From assembly GCF_004364335.1 (NCBI RefSeq), contig NZ_SOCR01000015.1, forward strand, positions 83,904-147,903: DNA of 64,000 nucleotides, written 5' to 3'. Shown piece after piece: positions 53,446 through 62,223 of this stretch. The position numbers and the translations under genes were made by a program. Origin of the DNA: Pseudomonas graminis. Lineage in GTDB: Bacteria; Pseudomonadota; Gammaproteobacteria; Pseudomonadales; Pseudomonadaceae. The notes under the pieces were generated by a model. That model saw only the letters and a list, made by a program, of their open reading frames with translations, made no database searches and was not told the DNA's origin. Numbering within the stretch: the stretch's first letter is position 1; the number at the start of each line of letters is the position of its first letter.

Positions 53446-53819
53446 TCTCTTACGACGTAGCTGTATGGTTGGGGTTTATGGATTTCGTCTTAGTCGTCAT
53501 CCATTTAGTGTCGTCTTATATATTTTTCCTGAAATACATGGAGCAGATTGAAGACCATCTTTCCGAGATCGAGATGATCGGTCTACACGCAGACTATTAT
53601 GGTGATACAAGGCTGGGCCGAAGAATGCGCGAATCGTTTATAACTATGATTTTGATTGTGCCGGGAGCTTTTAAAAAGCAGGAAGTCATTCCCGTGTACA
53701 AGCTTCAGAAGCTTCCTCGGCACTTTCGGTTTTGGATCAAGTTCTTTTTTTATTCGGCGGTAGGTCTTCTTTGTGCACTCGGCCTGATTTGCTTGCGTCT
53801 GAAAATGGGCCGGCCATAG
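53433..53819 (+). CDS. Immunity protein of the displaced tip (family I)
   Basis: 128 residues. The ATG lies within the last 13 bases of the tip, the same overlap as in locus A. HLVSSYIFFLKYMEQIEDHLSEIEM, YYGDTRLGRRMRESF, KLQKLPRHFRFW and a last helix (about 96-119) place it in family I with the locus A cognate. It follows its own tip but has no full effector. A terminator is about 100 bp downstream. Confidence 0.77.
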   Translation: MDTLISYDVAVWLGFMDFVLVVIHLVSSYIFFLKYMEQIEDHLSEIEMIGLHADYYGDTRLGRRMRESFITMILIVPGAFKKQEVIPVYKLQKLPRHFRFWIKFFFYSAVGLLCALGLICLRLKMGRP

Positions 53820-53921
53820 CCAGTTCTTGATTGAAAGACCATCGAAATCTCAACCCTAACTCCTGATGACTTGCGCCTCTTCGACTTAGGCAAGAAGCAG
53901 ATGCAAGGAGACAGTCTCAAC

Positions 53922-53951
53922 AAAAAGCCCGGCTATCTAGCCGGGCTTTTT
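53922..53951. terminator. Bidirectional rho-independent terminator
   Basis: AAAAAGCCCGGC, a short loop, GCCGGGCTTTTT. The strong stem with A and T tracts on either side serves locus B and the convergent glyA. Confidence 0.88.
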
Positions 53952-53973
53952 ATGCAACCGCTACTGCGTCAGA

Positions 53974-55227
53974 TCAAGCGCCGTAAACCGGCAGCTTGGC
54001 GCAGATGGCCTGGACCTTCTCGCGAACGGCGTTGATCACCGCTTCGTTGTTCAGGTCTGCCAGGATGTCGCAGATCCAGCCGGCCAGTTCCTTGCACTCT
54101 GCTTCCTTGAAGCCGCGCGTGGTCACGGCCGGGGTGCCGAAGCGCAGGCCGGAGGTGACGAACGGGGAGCGTGGATCGTTGGGCACCGAGTTCTTGTTCA
54201 CGGTGATGAACGCTTTGCCCAGTGCGGCGTCGGCGTCTTTACCGGAGATGTCCTGCTTGATCAGCGACAGCAGGAACAGGTGGTTTTCAGTACCGCCGGA
54301 CACCACGTCGAAACCGCGCTCGATGAACACGCCGGCCATGGCCTTGGCATTTTTCACCACTTGTTCCTGGTAGGTCTTGAACTCAGGCTGCAGCGCTTCC
54401 TTGAAGCAGATCGCCTTGGCCGCGATGACGTGCTCCAGAGGACCGCCCTGACCGCCCGGGAAAACAGCAGAGTTCAGCTTCTTCTCGATCTCGGCATTGG
54501 CGCGCGCCAGGATCAGGCCGCCACGAGGGCCGCGCAGGGTTTTGTGGGTGGTGGTGGTGACGACGTCAGCGAACGGCACCGGGTTCGGGTAAACGCCTGC
54601 AGCGACGAGACCGGCTACGTGCGCCATGTCGACGAACAGGTAAGCGCCGACTTTGTCAGCGATGGCGCGAAAGCGCGGGAAGTCGAGGATCTGCGAATAG
54701 GCCGAGAAACCGGCGACGATCATCTTTGGCTTGTGCTCAACGGCCAGACGCTCGACTTCGTCGTAGTCGATCAAGCCGTTGCCGTCGATGCCGTACTGAA
54801 CGGCGTTATACAGCTTGCCCGAGGAGGATACGCTGGCGCCATGGGTCAGGTGACCGCCGTGGGCCAGGCTCATGCCCAGGATGGTGTCGCCAGCATTGAG
54901 CAGCGCCAGGTACACCGCGCTGTTGGCCTGGGAGCCGGCGTGTGGCTGGACGTTGGCGTAATCGGCGCCGAACAGTTGCTTGGCGCGATCGATGGCCAGC
55001 TGCTCGACGATGTCGACGTACTCACAGCCACCGTAGTAACGCTTGCCTGGGTAGCCTTCAGCGTATTTGTTGGTGAGGACCGAGCCTTGGGCCTCCATGA
55101 CGGCCGGGCTGGTGTAGTTCTCCGAGGCGATCAGCTCGATGTGATCTTCCTGACGCTTGGCTTCCTGTTCCATGGCGGCGTACAGGTCGGCGTCGTACTT
55201 GGCGATGGTCAAATTGCGGCTGAACAT
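53974..55227 (-). CDS. glyA: Serine hydroxymethyltransferase
   Basis: 417 residues. It interconverts serine and glycine with tetrahydrofolate using PLP. The ATG at 55227 gives MFSRNLTIAKYDADLYAAM, the standard start. Blocks: ELIASENYTSPAVMEAQGS, YPGKRYYGGCEYVD, VDMAHVAGLVAAG, and the PLP-lysine motif TTTTHKTLRGPRGG near residue 229. Pseudomonas often has more than one glyA; this is the copy beside the morA-like gene. Confidence 0.95.
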   Translation of the reverse strand: MFSRNLTIAKYDADLYAAMEQEAKRQEDHIELIASENYTSPAVMEAQGSVLTNKYAEGYPGKRYYGGCEYVDIVEQLAIDRAKQLFGADYANVQPHAGSQANSAVYLALLNAGDTILGMSLAHGGHLTHGASVSSSGKLYNAVQYGIDGNGLIDYDEVERLAVEHKPKMIVAGFSAYSQILDFPRFRAIADKVGAYLFVDMAHVAGLVAAGVYPNPVPFADVVTTTTHKTLRGPRGGLILARANAEIEKKLNSAVFPGGQGGPLEHVIAAKAICFKEALQPEFKTYQEQVVKNAKAMAGVFIERGFDVVSGGTENHLFLLSLIKQDISGKDADAALGKAFITVNKNSVPNDPRSPFVTSGLRFGTPAVTTRGFKEAECKELAGWICDILADLNNEAVINAVREKVQAICAKLPVYGA

Positions 55228-55354
55228 GGCGGTCCTCGGGGATAGGGCAGTAGAAAAGGGGGGCATTCTAACCCATCGGGTTTTATCTGGCATATGAAAG
55301 CGGGTCATGTCCGGGACAAGCGGTTTTCATGCGGGAGAATGACTGACGCATGAC

Positions 55355-55446
55355 CTGGTAGGAGCGCGCTTGCCCGCGATGCGATTTTGGGCCAGACAGA
55401 TTGTGTCGTATGTACGAATGGTTCGCGGGCAAGCGCGCTCCTACAG
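55355..55446. repeat. REPIN
   Basis: Arms CTGGTAGGAGCGCGCTTGCC and CGGGCAAGCGCGCTCCTACA around about 50 bp, between the morA-like gene end and the glyA start. Confidence 0.9.
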
Positions 55447-55461
55447 GTGATCGGTGTTTCT

Positions 55462-58400
55462 TCAGTCGAGCATGAACAGCGCGTCGTTGCTGAACTGCGC
55501 CTCGAACCGCGTTGCCGGCATGGGGCGGCCGAAGAGGTAGCCCTGAACTTCGTCGCAGCCATGTTCGCGCAGGAACTCGAGTTGCTCGTGGGTTTCCACG
55601 CCCTCGGCGATCACCGACAGGTTGAGGCTGTGGGCCATGGCGATGATCGCCCGGGCGATTTGTGCGTCCTGTTCGCCGGACGGCAGGCCATCGACGAACG
55701 TGCGGTCGATCTTCAGCACGTCGATGGGGAACTGCTTCAGGTAATTCAGCGACGAGTAGCCGGTGCCGAAGTCATCGACCGCAATGCTCAGGCCCAGCCG
55801 CTTGAGCCCGGCCAGAATCTGCATGGCTTCGCTCACCTCACGCATCAGGATGCTTTCAGTCAGTTCAAGTTCGAGGCAGGCGGGCGGCAGACCGATTTCC
55901 AAGAGGATGCCGGCGATGCGCGTGCCCAACTGACCGTCCGAAAACTGCCGTGCGGAAATGTTTACCGACACCTTCGGTACGCGAACCCGCGCCAGATGCC
56001 ACTCGCGCAACTGGCGGCAAGCTTCCCGGAGTACCCATTCGCCGACTTCGACCACCAGACCGAGCTCTTCGAGCACCGGGATGAACTCCACGGGCGGCAC
56101 CAGGCCGCGACGCGGATGACGCCAGCGCAACAAAGCCTCGGCACCGGTAAGGCGCTTGCCGTCGCCACTGAACTGCGGCTGGTAATACAGCGTGAACTCG
56201 CCTTGCTCCAAGGCATGGCGCAGGTCGCTTTCCAGCTCCAGGCGCTCAAGGGCGCTGGCGTTCATGTCGGCTTGATAAAACTGGAAGTTGTTCTTGCCGC
56301 GTTCTTTGGCGTGGTACATCGCCGTGTCGGCGTTCTTCATCAACTGGCTCAGTTCGTTGCCATCCTGAGGGCTCAGCGCGATGCCGATACTGGCCGTTAC
56401 GAAAAACTCACGGCCTTCCAGCACGAAGGGTTTCACCAAGCTGGCGAGAATCTGCTCGGCCACATGAATCGCCCGGTTCAGCGCCGCCTGTTGGGTGGGA
56501 CGGGGTTGCAGCAGCAGCGTGAATTCGTCACCGCCCATGCGCGCTACGGTGTCGTCCTCGTCGACGCATCCGAGCAGGCGCAAGGCCATTTCCTTGAGCA
56601 TCCGGTCGCCGGCGGCATGGCCCAACGAATCGTTGATTGGTTTGAAGCGATCCAGGTCGAGGAACATCAACACCACCCATGTGTGTTGACGCTCGGCGTG
56701 TTGCAACGCGCTGTGCAGACGATCCTGAAACAGCGTGCGGTTGGGCAGATGGGTCAGTGCGTCGTAATAAGCCAGCCGATGAATACGCTGCTCGCTGGCC
56801 TTGCGCTCGCTGATGTCGCTGAAGAAGCACACGTAGCTGGCCAGATCGCCTTCGTCGTCAAGCACGGCGGTAATTCCGACCCAGGCCGGGTAGTGCTCGC
56901 CGTCGCGACGCTTGAGCCACAACTCACCCTCCCAGCTGCCGCGCTGGCTCAGTTGCTTGAGGATGTAACCCAAGTGGGCGCCCTGCTGATTCTCGACGGT
57001 CAGCATCATCGGCAGTTGATCCAGCACCTGCGACACGGCGTAGCCACTGACCCGGGTAAAGGCGTCGTTGGCCTGCACGATATAGCCCGCAGGGTCGGTG
57101 ATCAGAATGGCCGAGGTCGAGTGTTCGAATACTGTCGCCGCCATGCGCAGGTCTTTTTCGGCGCGCCGCTGCTGGCCGACGTCACGTCCCACGCCGAGAA
57201 CGCCTTCAAACGCCCCGGATTCATCCCACACCAGGACCAGACGCAGCTCCACGGGAATCTTGCGACCATCGGCGCGCAGGCAATCGAACAGGAACAACTG
57301 AGTGGTGATCTCGCTGCGCAGGTCCGCCAGCGCTTCGGGCTTGTTCAACGCTTTTTTGATCCGCTGCATCAGCGCGTGAAAGCCGCTGAGCTGCTGAGGG
57401 TTGGCAATGATCGCCTTCCAGCCGTTCTGCAGAATCCACTCGGCACTGTAGCCCAGCACTGTATTGACCGATGGGCTGATGTAGTTGGCTCGCAGCTGCC
57501 GATCGGTGGAGAAAATCACATCGCTGATGCTTTCCGCCAGCATCCGGTAACGCTGTTCGCTCTCGCGCAGCGACTGGCTGGCTTCTACTTGGTCAGTGAT
57601 GTCCTTGGCGACGCCCACGATGCGCCTGACCTGACCGTCGTTGTCGGCTGCCAGCGCTTGTTCGCGGATGTCGAACAAGCGCCAGCTGTCATGCCGGTCA
57701 CGAAAGCGTAGCTGACGATGAATCGTCTCGCTGCTGCCAGACTCGCCATGGGCGCGGCGTAATTGTTCATAGGCGCCGAGATCGTCCGCGTGCAGCAACA
57801 GCTCCCAGAAGTATTCGCCCATTTCGTCCAGTTCGGCCCGGCTATAACCCAGCGTCTCGCCCAAGTGATGGTTGCTGTAAATCATTCGCCGCGTGACCAC
57901 ATCCTGTACATACAGATGGTCGGGAACCGTGCGCACCACATCCGACCAGAACCGTTCCCGCTCCTGCAGCGAGAGCTCGGCCTGCTTGCGCTTGGTGAAA
58001 TCGCTGATGCTGAGGATGACGGCATTCAAGTCTTCGAGTTGCTCCGGTAGCCGCATGACCAGCCAGAGATGCTGGTCACTGCCTTGGTCGCCCGGTAGCA
58101 GGATTTCGAGTTCCAGCTGACGTTGCCCGTCCAGCACGGCCTGGAGTATCTGCAGACCGATGCCGTTCCTGGCGCGGGGGCAACCTTCAATCAGCTGCTG
58201 CCAGACCCGCTGTGCCGATTCTGCGCGCAACAGTTGAGCAGCGACCTGATTGACCTCGGTGATGCGCAGCTGCTGAAGCAGGTCGGTGATTTGCTCAGGC
58301 TGGCTGATCAGGCGCGCGTTCAGGTCTTCGCCGGTGTTCACTTGCAAGTGCTTTAGATAAGCCGGCAGACCGGAAAGGTCCAGCACGCACAGCGCGACGC

Positions 58401-59334
58401 CGGTGCCTTCAAAAATGTCTTTGTAGCGGCGACGGCTTTGATGCAGCTGGAGTTGACGACGGCGCAGGCTGCGCAACGCGAACAAGGGAATGATGGAACA
58501 GAGCAGGGCGAGCAGGCATTTGCCGATCAGCGGAAAGAGCTGCGTCTGGCGGGCTTTCTGTAAGTCGAACAGGCCGCGCAGTTGCCAGTCGCTATGGGGC
58601 AGCGGTTGCAGATGGACGGTCTGCAACTCGCTGTCAGCGGACAGACTGGCGTCTGGCAGGTTTTTATAAAGAGGGCGGTGACTGCTGATATCTTCCAGCA
58701 GCCAGACGGGCTGGTAATCCAGATCGCTCTGGCGGGTCAGGGATTTCAGCGTGTCGGGCTTGAGCCGCAGCGCCCAGTAACGTTCATCGCCTGTGCCGGG
58801 CTGACGGATGAACAGATAGAACGTCGAGGCGCTTGGGTCGTTGGCATAAAAGTACGGGTGACCCTGGATGACCGAATGCATCTGGGTCAAAAAGCCAACG
58901 TCACGGGTCTCGCCGTCGCTGTCGGCGCTGACATTCCCGTTGCTGTCGAGCCAGATCACGCTTTTCACGGATGGCATGGATTGGCGCAGACTGGCCACCA
59001 CTGTCGCTGATTCGTCTGCAGATTGCGACGCATCATGTGATGCGTCGAGCACGTTCAGCGCCACTTGTGCGTCCAGGGCCATGTTCAGGCTCAACCGGTC
59101 GGCGAGCTGCACGCTGTAGTCAATGCTGCGCTTGTGCTGACGTTCCTGAGACTGCTGGAACTGCTCAATCATCTGCCATAACAACAGCATCAGCATCATC
59201 AGGACCAGGACCGCGAGCGCACCTCTGAGCACGCCTCTCAAAGGCACAGTCGTTGCGCTATCGGATGGGCGCAGGGGTGAAATGGGGGTCGGTTTGAACA
59301 AACTGTGATCCTGACTACTGGACTGAATCAGCAT
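55462..59334 (-). CDS. MorA-like membrane GGDEF-EAL protein
   Basis: 1290 residues. TM1 about 33-55, a periplasmic sensor region, TM2 about 280-300, then about four PAS domains (roughly 305-860), GGDEF (about 865-1030) with intact MGGDEF, and EAL (about 1035-1285) with intact EALLRW, DFGTGYSSLNYL and the late EGVET. Both c-di-GMP synthesis and hydrolysis motifs are therefore complete. The domain order and the neighbouring glyA match Pseudomonas MorA (PA4601/PP_0672), which controls flagella timing and biofilm. Confidence 0.9.
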   Translation of the reverse strand: MLIQSSSQDHSLFKPTPISPLRPSDSATTVPLRGVLRGALAVLVLMMLMLLLWQMIEQFQQSQERQHKRSIDYSVQLADRLSLNMALDAQVALNVLDASHDASQSADESATVVASLRQSMPSVKSVIWLDSNGNVSADSDGETRDVGFLTQMHSVIQGHPYFYANDPSASTFYLFIRQPGTGDERYWALRLKPDTLKSLTRQSDLDYQPVWLLEDISSHRPLYKNLPDASLSADSELQTVHLQPLPHSDWQLRGLFDLQKARQTQLFPLIGKCLLALLCSIIPLFALRSLRRRQLQLHQSRRRYKDIFEGTGVALCVLDLSGLPAYLKHLQVNTGEDLNARLISQPEQITDLLQQLRITEVNQVAAQLLRAESAQRVWQQLIEGCPRARNGIGLQILQAVLDGQRQLELEILLPGDQGSDQHLWLVMRLPEQLEDLNAVILSISDFTKRKQAELSLQERERFWSDVVRTVPDHLYVQDVVTRRMIYSNHHLGETLGYSRAELDEMGEYFWELLLHADDLGAYEQLRRAHGESGSSETIHRQLRFRDRHDSWRLFDIREQALAADNDGQVRRIVGVAKDITDQVEASQSLRESEQRYRMLAESISDVIFSTDRQLRANYISPSVNTVLGYSAEWILQNGWKAIIANPQQLSGFHALMQRIKKALNKPEALADLRSEITTQLFLFDCLRADGRKIPVELRLVLVWDESGAFEGVLGVGRDVGQQRRAEKDLRMAATVFEHSTSAILITDPAGYIVQANDAFTRVSGYAVSQVLDQLPMMLTVENQQGAHLGYILKQLSQRGSWEGELWLKRRDGEHYPAWVGITAVLDDEGDLASYVCFFSDISERKASEQRIHRLAYYDALTHLPNRTLFQDRLHSALQHAERQHTWVVLMFLDLDRFKPINDSLGHAAGDRMLKEMALRLLGCVDEDDTVARMGGDEFTLLLQPRPTQQAALNRAIHVAEQILASLVKPFVLEGREFFVTASIGIALSPQDGNELSQLMKNADTAMYHAKERGKNNFQFYQADMNASALERLELESDLRHALEQGEFTLYYQPQFSGDGKRLTGAEALLRWRHPRRGLVPPVEFIPVLEELGLVVEVGEWVLREACRQLREWHLARVRVPKVSVNISARQFSDGQLGTRIAGILLEIGLPPACLELELTESILMREVSEAMQILAGLKRLGLSIAVDDFGTGYSSLNYLKQFPIDVLKIDRTFVDGLPSGEQDAQIARAIIAMAHSLNLSVIAEGVETHEQLEFLREHGCDEVQGYLFGRPMPATRFEAQFSNDALFMLD

Positions 59335-59696
59335 GTGCGAAACGCACTATAAGCCCGGAGCGCAAAAGGCGGCTAGCATGCCACCGAGCTGTGGCAAAGT
59401 GCCAGCGCTATTGGGCCAGACGGTTTGCCCTGTTGCGTGCATTCGGGTAGCTTTGCGCCACGCGCGACGCGCCGGTTTTTGCACGGCGTGCTTGCACGCT
59501 TCAAAAGTCTTGCAAGCATTGCTCCAGCTTTAATACCGGTCCTCGGAACTATGCCCTGGCGCGCCGGTCTGGCTCTGATCAATTCAAGGCCCGGAATTGC
59601 GCTACGGCAAGTTGCGGCGCGAAGATAAACGCATTTTTTGCGACGCAGCACCAAGCTCGCGCCTTTATTCACAGTCTCATTCCAGGTTTTCATTCC
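59335..59696. other. Divergent promoter region morA-like/ettA
   Basis: 362 bp without a gene. It should contain promoters for the morA-like gene and, originally, for ettA. No operator was recognised. Confidence 0.45.
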
Positions 59697-59726
59697 ATGG
59701 CTCAATACGTCTATCTGCCCTATTGA
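59697..59726 (+). pseudogene. ettA: First six codons of ettA, cut by an island
   Basis: ATGGCTCAATACGTCTA encodes MAQYVY, the known N-terminus of Pseudomonas EttA (MAQYVYTMHR), the ribosome-binding ABC-F factor. In P. putida ettA lies next to morA in this place and direction. Here the reading frame then gives LPY and TGA at 59724-59726, and nothing EttA-like follows. The break at about 59714/59715 marks the left edge of an inserted element. The rest of ettA, if kept, must lie beyond the window. Confidence 0.6.
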
Positions 59727-60102
59727 GTTTTAGTCATGTTTTGCGATCTGCAGTTGAGCCCTGATGATTGCTGGGTTCCCAGCCTATCCAGTCTCCTTTT
59801 TTCCCTCGCTCCTGTGGCCGCGTAGAGTTTTTCGTTAGCTTTTGCGGATTTCAGGTCAAATTAAGGCATTGAAACTTAACTTTTTGAACAGTTCCCGAGT
59901 TGCTCGGGACCGTGAGTGGACCAAACCCCGGTTAGCTTGTCACGAGACGTAGTAATCCCACTCTCCGCTGAAATATCAGCGCTGGTGAAAAGCAGTGCTT
60001 TTCGCCGCCTTCAACTCAGCGACTGCTCGATCCGTATCAGGCATACAGCCGCGTCTTTCAAAAAAAGTGGAATGGGTTTACTTGATTGTCTTTCGGCTGC
60101 TT
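59727..60102. other. Left end of the island, no gene seen
   Basis: 376 bp, AT-richer than the backbone. There is a small hairpin at about 59890-59910 (GTTCCCGAG/CTCGGGAC). No recombinase gene or clear attachment core is seen. Confidence 0.4.
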
Positions 60103-60579
60103 CTACACGTATATCCCGTGTTGAATCTGCGTGAGATAACGCTCAACCGTAATGAACCCAACTGACGTTTCGAGGAGCTCGACTGGAGTGAGTCCCGATA
60201 AATGCCTAGATGATCGGCACAGCCAGTCTTCCGCCATCGCTTGTGTACCTAAAACCGCAATCGCGTGCTCTAGCGTCTTCGCGAACTGGAATGCCATTGC
60301 GCTTTGTTGGGCATTGAGCCGATCCATTCCTAGGCCAGAATTTAGCAGCTGATTGACCTTCCGCTGAGACTTCCCCGTTATCAGCCCGATCACATTTCGC
60401 TTCGTGTACAGCGTTGAACTGGAAAGCATCATCTGTACGTCCTGCAGCGCAAACCCCTGCAAGACGAGTATCACGAGGTCCAGGCCTCCAAGCTCCTGAA
60501 GAGGGCGCTTTGTCAGCGTCTCTGTCGGCCCCCGAGCCGGGCTAGGTCTGGGATTAGAGTCCGGTATTAGATCTTCCAT
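60103..60579 (-). CDS. MbcA/ParS/Xre-type antitoxin, apparently orphan
   Basis: 158 residues. The C-terminal part (DWLCRSSRHLSGLTPVELLETSVGFITVERYLTQI) fits the DUF2384 antitoxin domain that binds RES-family NAD-degrading toxins. The middle (LITGKSQRKVNQLLNSG) resembles the Xre-like HTH. The usual RES toxin gene should follow on the minus strand, but 59727-60102 holds no such frame, so the toxin is lost or elsewhere. The Shine-Dalgarno is weak. An unknown gene lies 82 bp upstream on the same strand. Confidence 0.75.
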   Translation of the reverse strand: MEDLIPDSNPRPSPARGPTETLTKRPLQELGGLDLVILVLQGFALQDVQMMLSSSTLYTKRNVIGLITGKSQRKVNQLLNSGLGMDRLNAQQSAMAFQFAKTLEHAIAVLGTQAMAEDWLCRSSRHLSGLTPVELLETSVGFITVERYLTQIQHGIYV

Positions 60580-60660
60580 CGCATATCATTGCCAGTTTAG
60601 ACGGGGTAGCCTGCCACAGGATCTAGCCGATGCGGCTTATACGCTGATTGACGAGCAACG

Positions 60661-61119
60661 CTATCGGGAATTCTTAAGATCGGTTGCGGCGTCGAAGATC
60701 ACCTGTATCAAGGTGGCATTCTCTAAAACCCCTGATCCAGAAAGGCTATAGCAGTTACCCCCATCGACCTCGAATGCCTCACATGGTCCGCCTAGGCTGG
60801 GGGATTCGAGAACAGATATTTTTTTGACGGGCTCCATAAGCCAGCGATCAGTACCGTTCACGTGTGCAGGGGTAACAATTTGGACCCCCTCAACCCTCAT
60901 CCGAAAGGTTTCACGACGCACTAGCGAAACTACGTCCCGTGCATGCTGAATCATAAGCATATACGTATCCGACTCGGTCGCGCCTACCCGAACTACGCTT
61001 AGGTAAAACCACGGATACATGAGTTCCTGCTCAACGTATGGCCAGATCTGCGTGGCGCCATATTGAGGATAGCCGAGGTCGGGTAACTGAATCTCAGAGC
61101 TTCGGTAGGTAGTGAACAT
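60661..61119 (-). CDS. Unrecognised 152-residue island protein
   Basis: The ATG at 61119 has a strong GGAGG upstream. The protein starts MFTTYRSSEIQLPDLGYPQ, is rich in aromatic residues and has no membrane segment or signal peptide. I do not recognise it. It is divergent from an XRE regulator and upstream of the MbcA/ParS-type antitoxin gene, so it may belong to the same small control or defence unit. Confidence 0.6.
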   Translation of the reverse strand: MFTTYRSSEIQLPDLGYPQYGATQIWPYVEQELMYPWFYLSVVRVGATESDTYMLMIQHARDVVSLVRRETFRMRVEGVQIVTPAHVNGTDRWLMEPVKKISVLESPSLGGPCEAFEVDGGNCYSLSGSGVLENATLIQVIFDAATDLKNSR

Positions 61120-61201
61120 AAGCCCCTCCAAAATGAACACTATAGATTGTAGCTCTATAGGACTCAAGAAGGCTTGATCGTTCCTTTTGTGAGCCTGAAA
61201 A

Positions 61202-61486
61202 TTGGAACTGAGCATCGCGTTTGGGCAGGTCCTTCGGGACATCCGCAAGCAAAGGGGCCTCACCCAAGAAGACTTCTCAGACGTTAGTAGCAGGACGTAT
61301 CTGAGCACGCTGGAACGTGGGTTGAAGTGCCCGACTATTGACAAGGTAACGCAGCTGGCTGAGGTACTTAGCGTCCACCCTGCCACGCTCATCACGGCAG
61401 CATTCCTAGCCCAAGAACGTGCGGTCGCTCGTAAGGCGCTGCTACAACAAATCGACATGGAGCTGGAGGAACTCGGCATGCTTTAG
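61202..61486 (+). CDS. XRE-family DNA-binding protein (TTG start)
   Basis: 94 residues. HTH region FGQVLRDIRKQRGLTQEDFSDVSSRTYLSTLERG with CPTIDKVTQLAEVLSVHPATL is a typical phage-type or restriction-controller HTH; a C-terminal helix (ALLQQIDMELEELGM) could dimerise. No ATG is present near the start; the TTG at 61202 is the best choice. It faces away from the 60661-61119 gene across 82 bp, so it may regulate both. Confidence 0.75.
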   Translation: MELSIAFGQVLRDIRKQRGLTQEDFSDVSSRTYLSTLERGLKCPTIDKVTQLAEVLSVHPATLITAAFLAQERAVARKALLQQIDMELEELGML

Positions 61487-61775
61487 TAGTGGACACATCA
61501 ATTTGCCAGACGCGTGTAGGCGCTGATTGAGCATTGACCCACCCTGTGGATTGAATGATCCAAGGCGGCTTGCCGATTTGACCTTGGCGATCGTGGATAA
61601 GGCTGCAAGCAAAGTGCCTATCCTGAGCTCAGCAAAGCCGGCGGCATGAGATCAAACGGATCGTCCTCCTTATCCTCGATAGCCACCTAGCCCCACTCGC
61701 CTGAATCATGGTGCTGGCCACCAGAGGGCGTTATTGCAAGCGGTACGATTAGTTCCCCTCTCAACTATCTATCAG

Positions 61776-61905
61776 TATGGGCCTACCGCTGGCATCATCC
61801 ATGGACTGATCAGCGAGCACCTTGTTACCGGCGAAGACCTGTAGGTTGACCCGCATGCGATTGTGATCACGTCGGGATGCCAGGAACCAGTCCTTTTTCT
61901 GCCAC
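61776..61905 (+). pseudogene. Fragment of a MocR/fold-I aminotransferase gene
   Basis: Plus-strand reading YGPTAGIIHGLISEHLVTGEDL, stop, VDPHAIVITSGCQEPVLFL matches the start of the PLP aminotransferase domain (YGDPAGxPxLRE ... VDPxAIVVTxGCQEA). There is a TAG at 61842-61844 and no remaining body on either side. It is a relic carried in the island. Confidence 0.6.
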
Positions 61906-61920
61906 TATCCATTGTAAAAC

Positions 61921-61942
61921 GGCTGCTTTGGGTCGATAGCTG
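61921..61942 (+). repeat. 22-bp island repeat, copy 1
   Basis: GGCTGCTTTGGGTCGATAGC plus TG. An exact inverted copy is at 63904-63925, and degenerate copies are at 62450-62471 (19 of 22 bases) and 62829-62850 (17 of 22). Confidence 0.7.
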
Positions 61943-62223
61943 TCAGTCGACCATGCGCGAGCGCAGAAGATGAGTTCAACCACGATGCCCGAGTCGGACA
62001 TACGTCAATAAGTGAATTTGTGCTGAAAATTGCGAGATGCCATGGCCCCGGGATTGCAAAGTATCGAGTTGGCTGATGGAGGCGTAGCACTCAAGGCACT
62101 AAGTGCTGAATCGGGTGCCAGCGCAGAGAACCGAGACCAGGTATCCGTCGATACCGGAATGCGTTGACATCCGAACTGCAAAAGCTAACGTTGTCCACAG
62201 CGAACCGATCCTGGAGGACGGGC

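Noticed and set aside
9336..55446. Regularly recurring GTAGGAGCGCGCTTGCCCGC sequences considered as a CRISPR array
   Set aside because: The copies are kilobases apart, occur as inverted pairs in intergenic gaps and match REPINs; there are no spacers or cas genes.
55387..57711. A 774-codon open frame on the plus strand opposite the morA-like gene
   Set aside because: It is antisense to a complete GGDEF-EAL gene with all motifs, in high-GC DNA where long antisense frames are common. Its protein shows no family pattern.
59727..60102. Search for a RES-domain toxin behind the MbcA/ParS-type antitoxin
   Set aside because: No minus-strand frame of suitable length exists here; the plus-strand frame at 59916-60134 has no toxin features.
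60661..61479. A longer 272-codon minus-strand version of the 152-residue island gene
   Set aside because: The extra 120 codons are antisense to a good XRE gene, and the ATG at 61119 has a strong ribosome site and a normal N-terminus.
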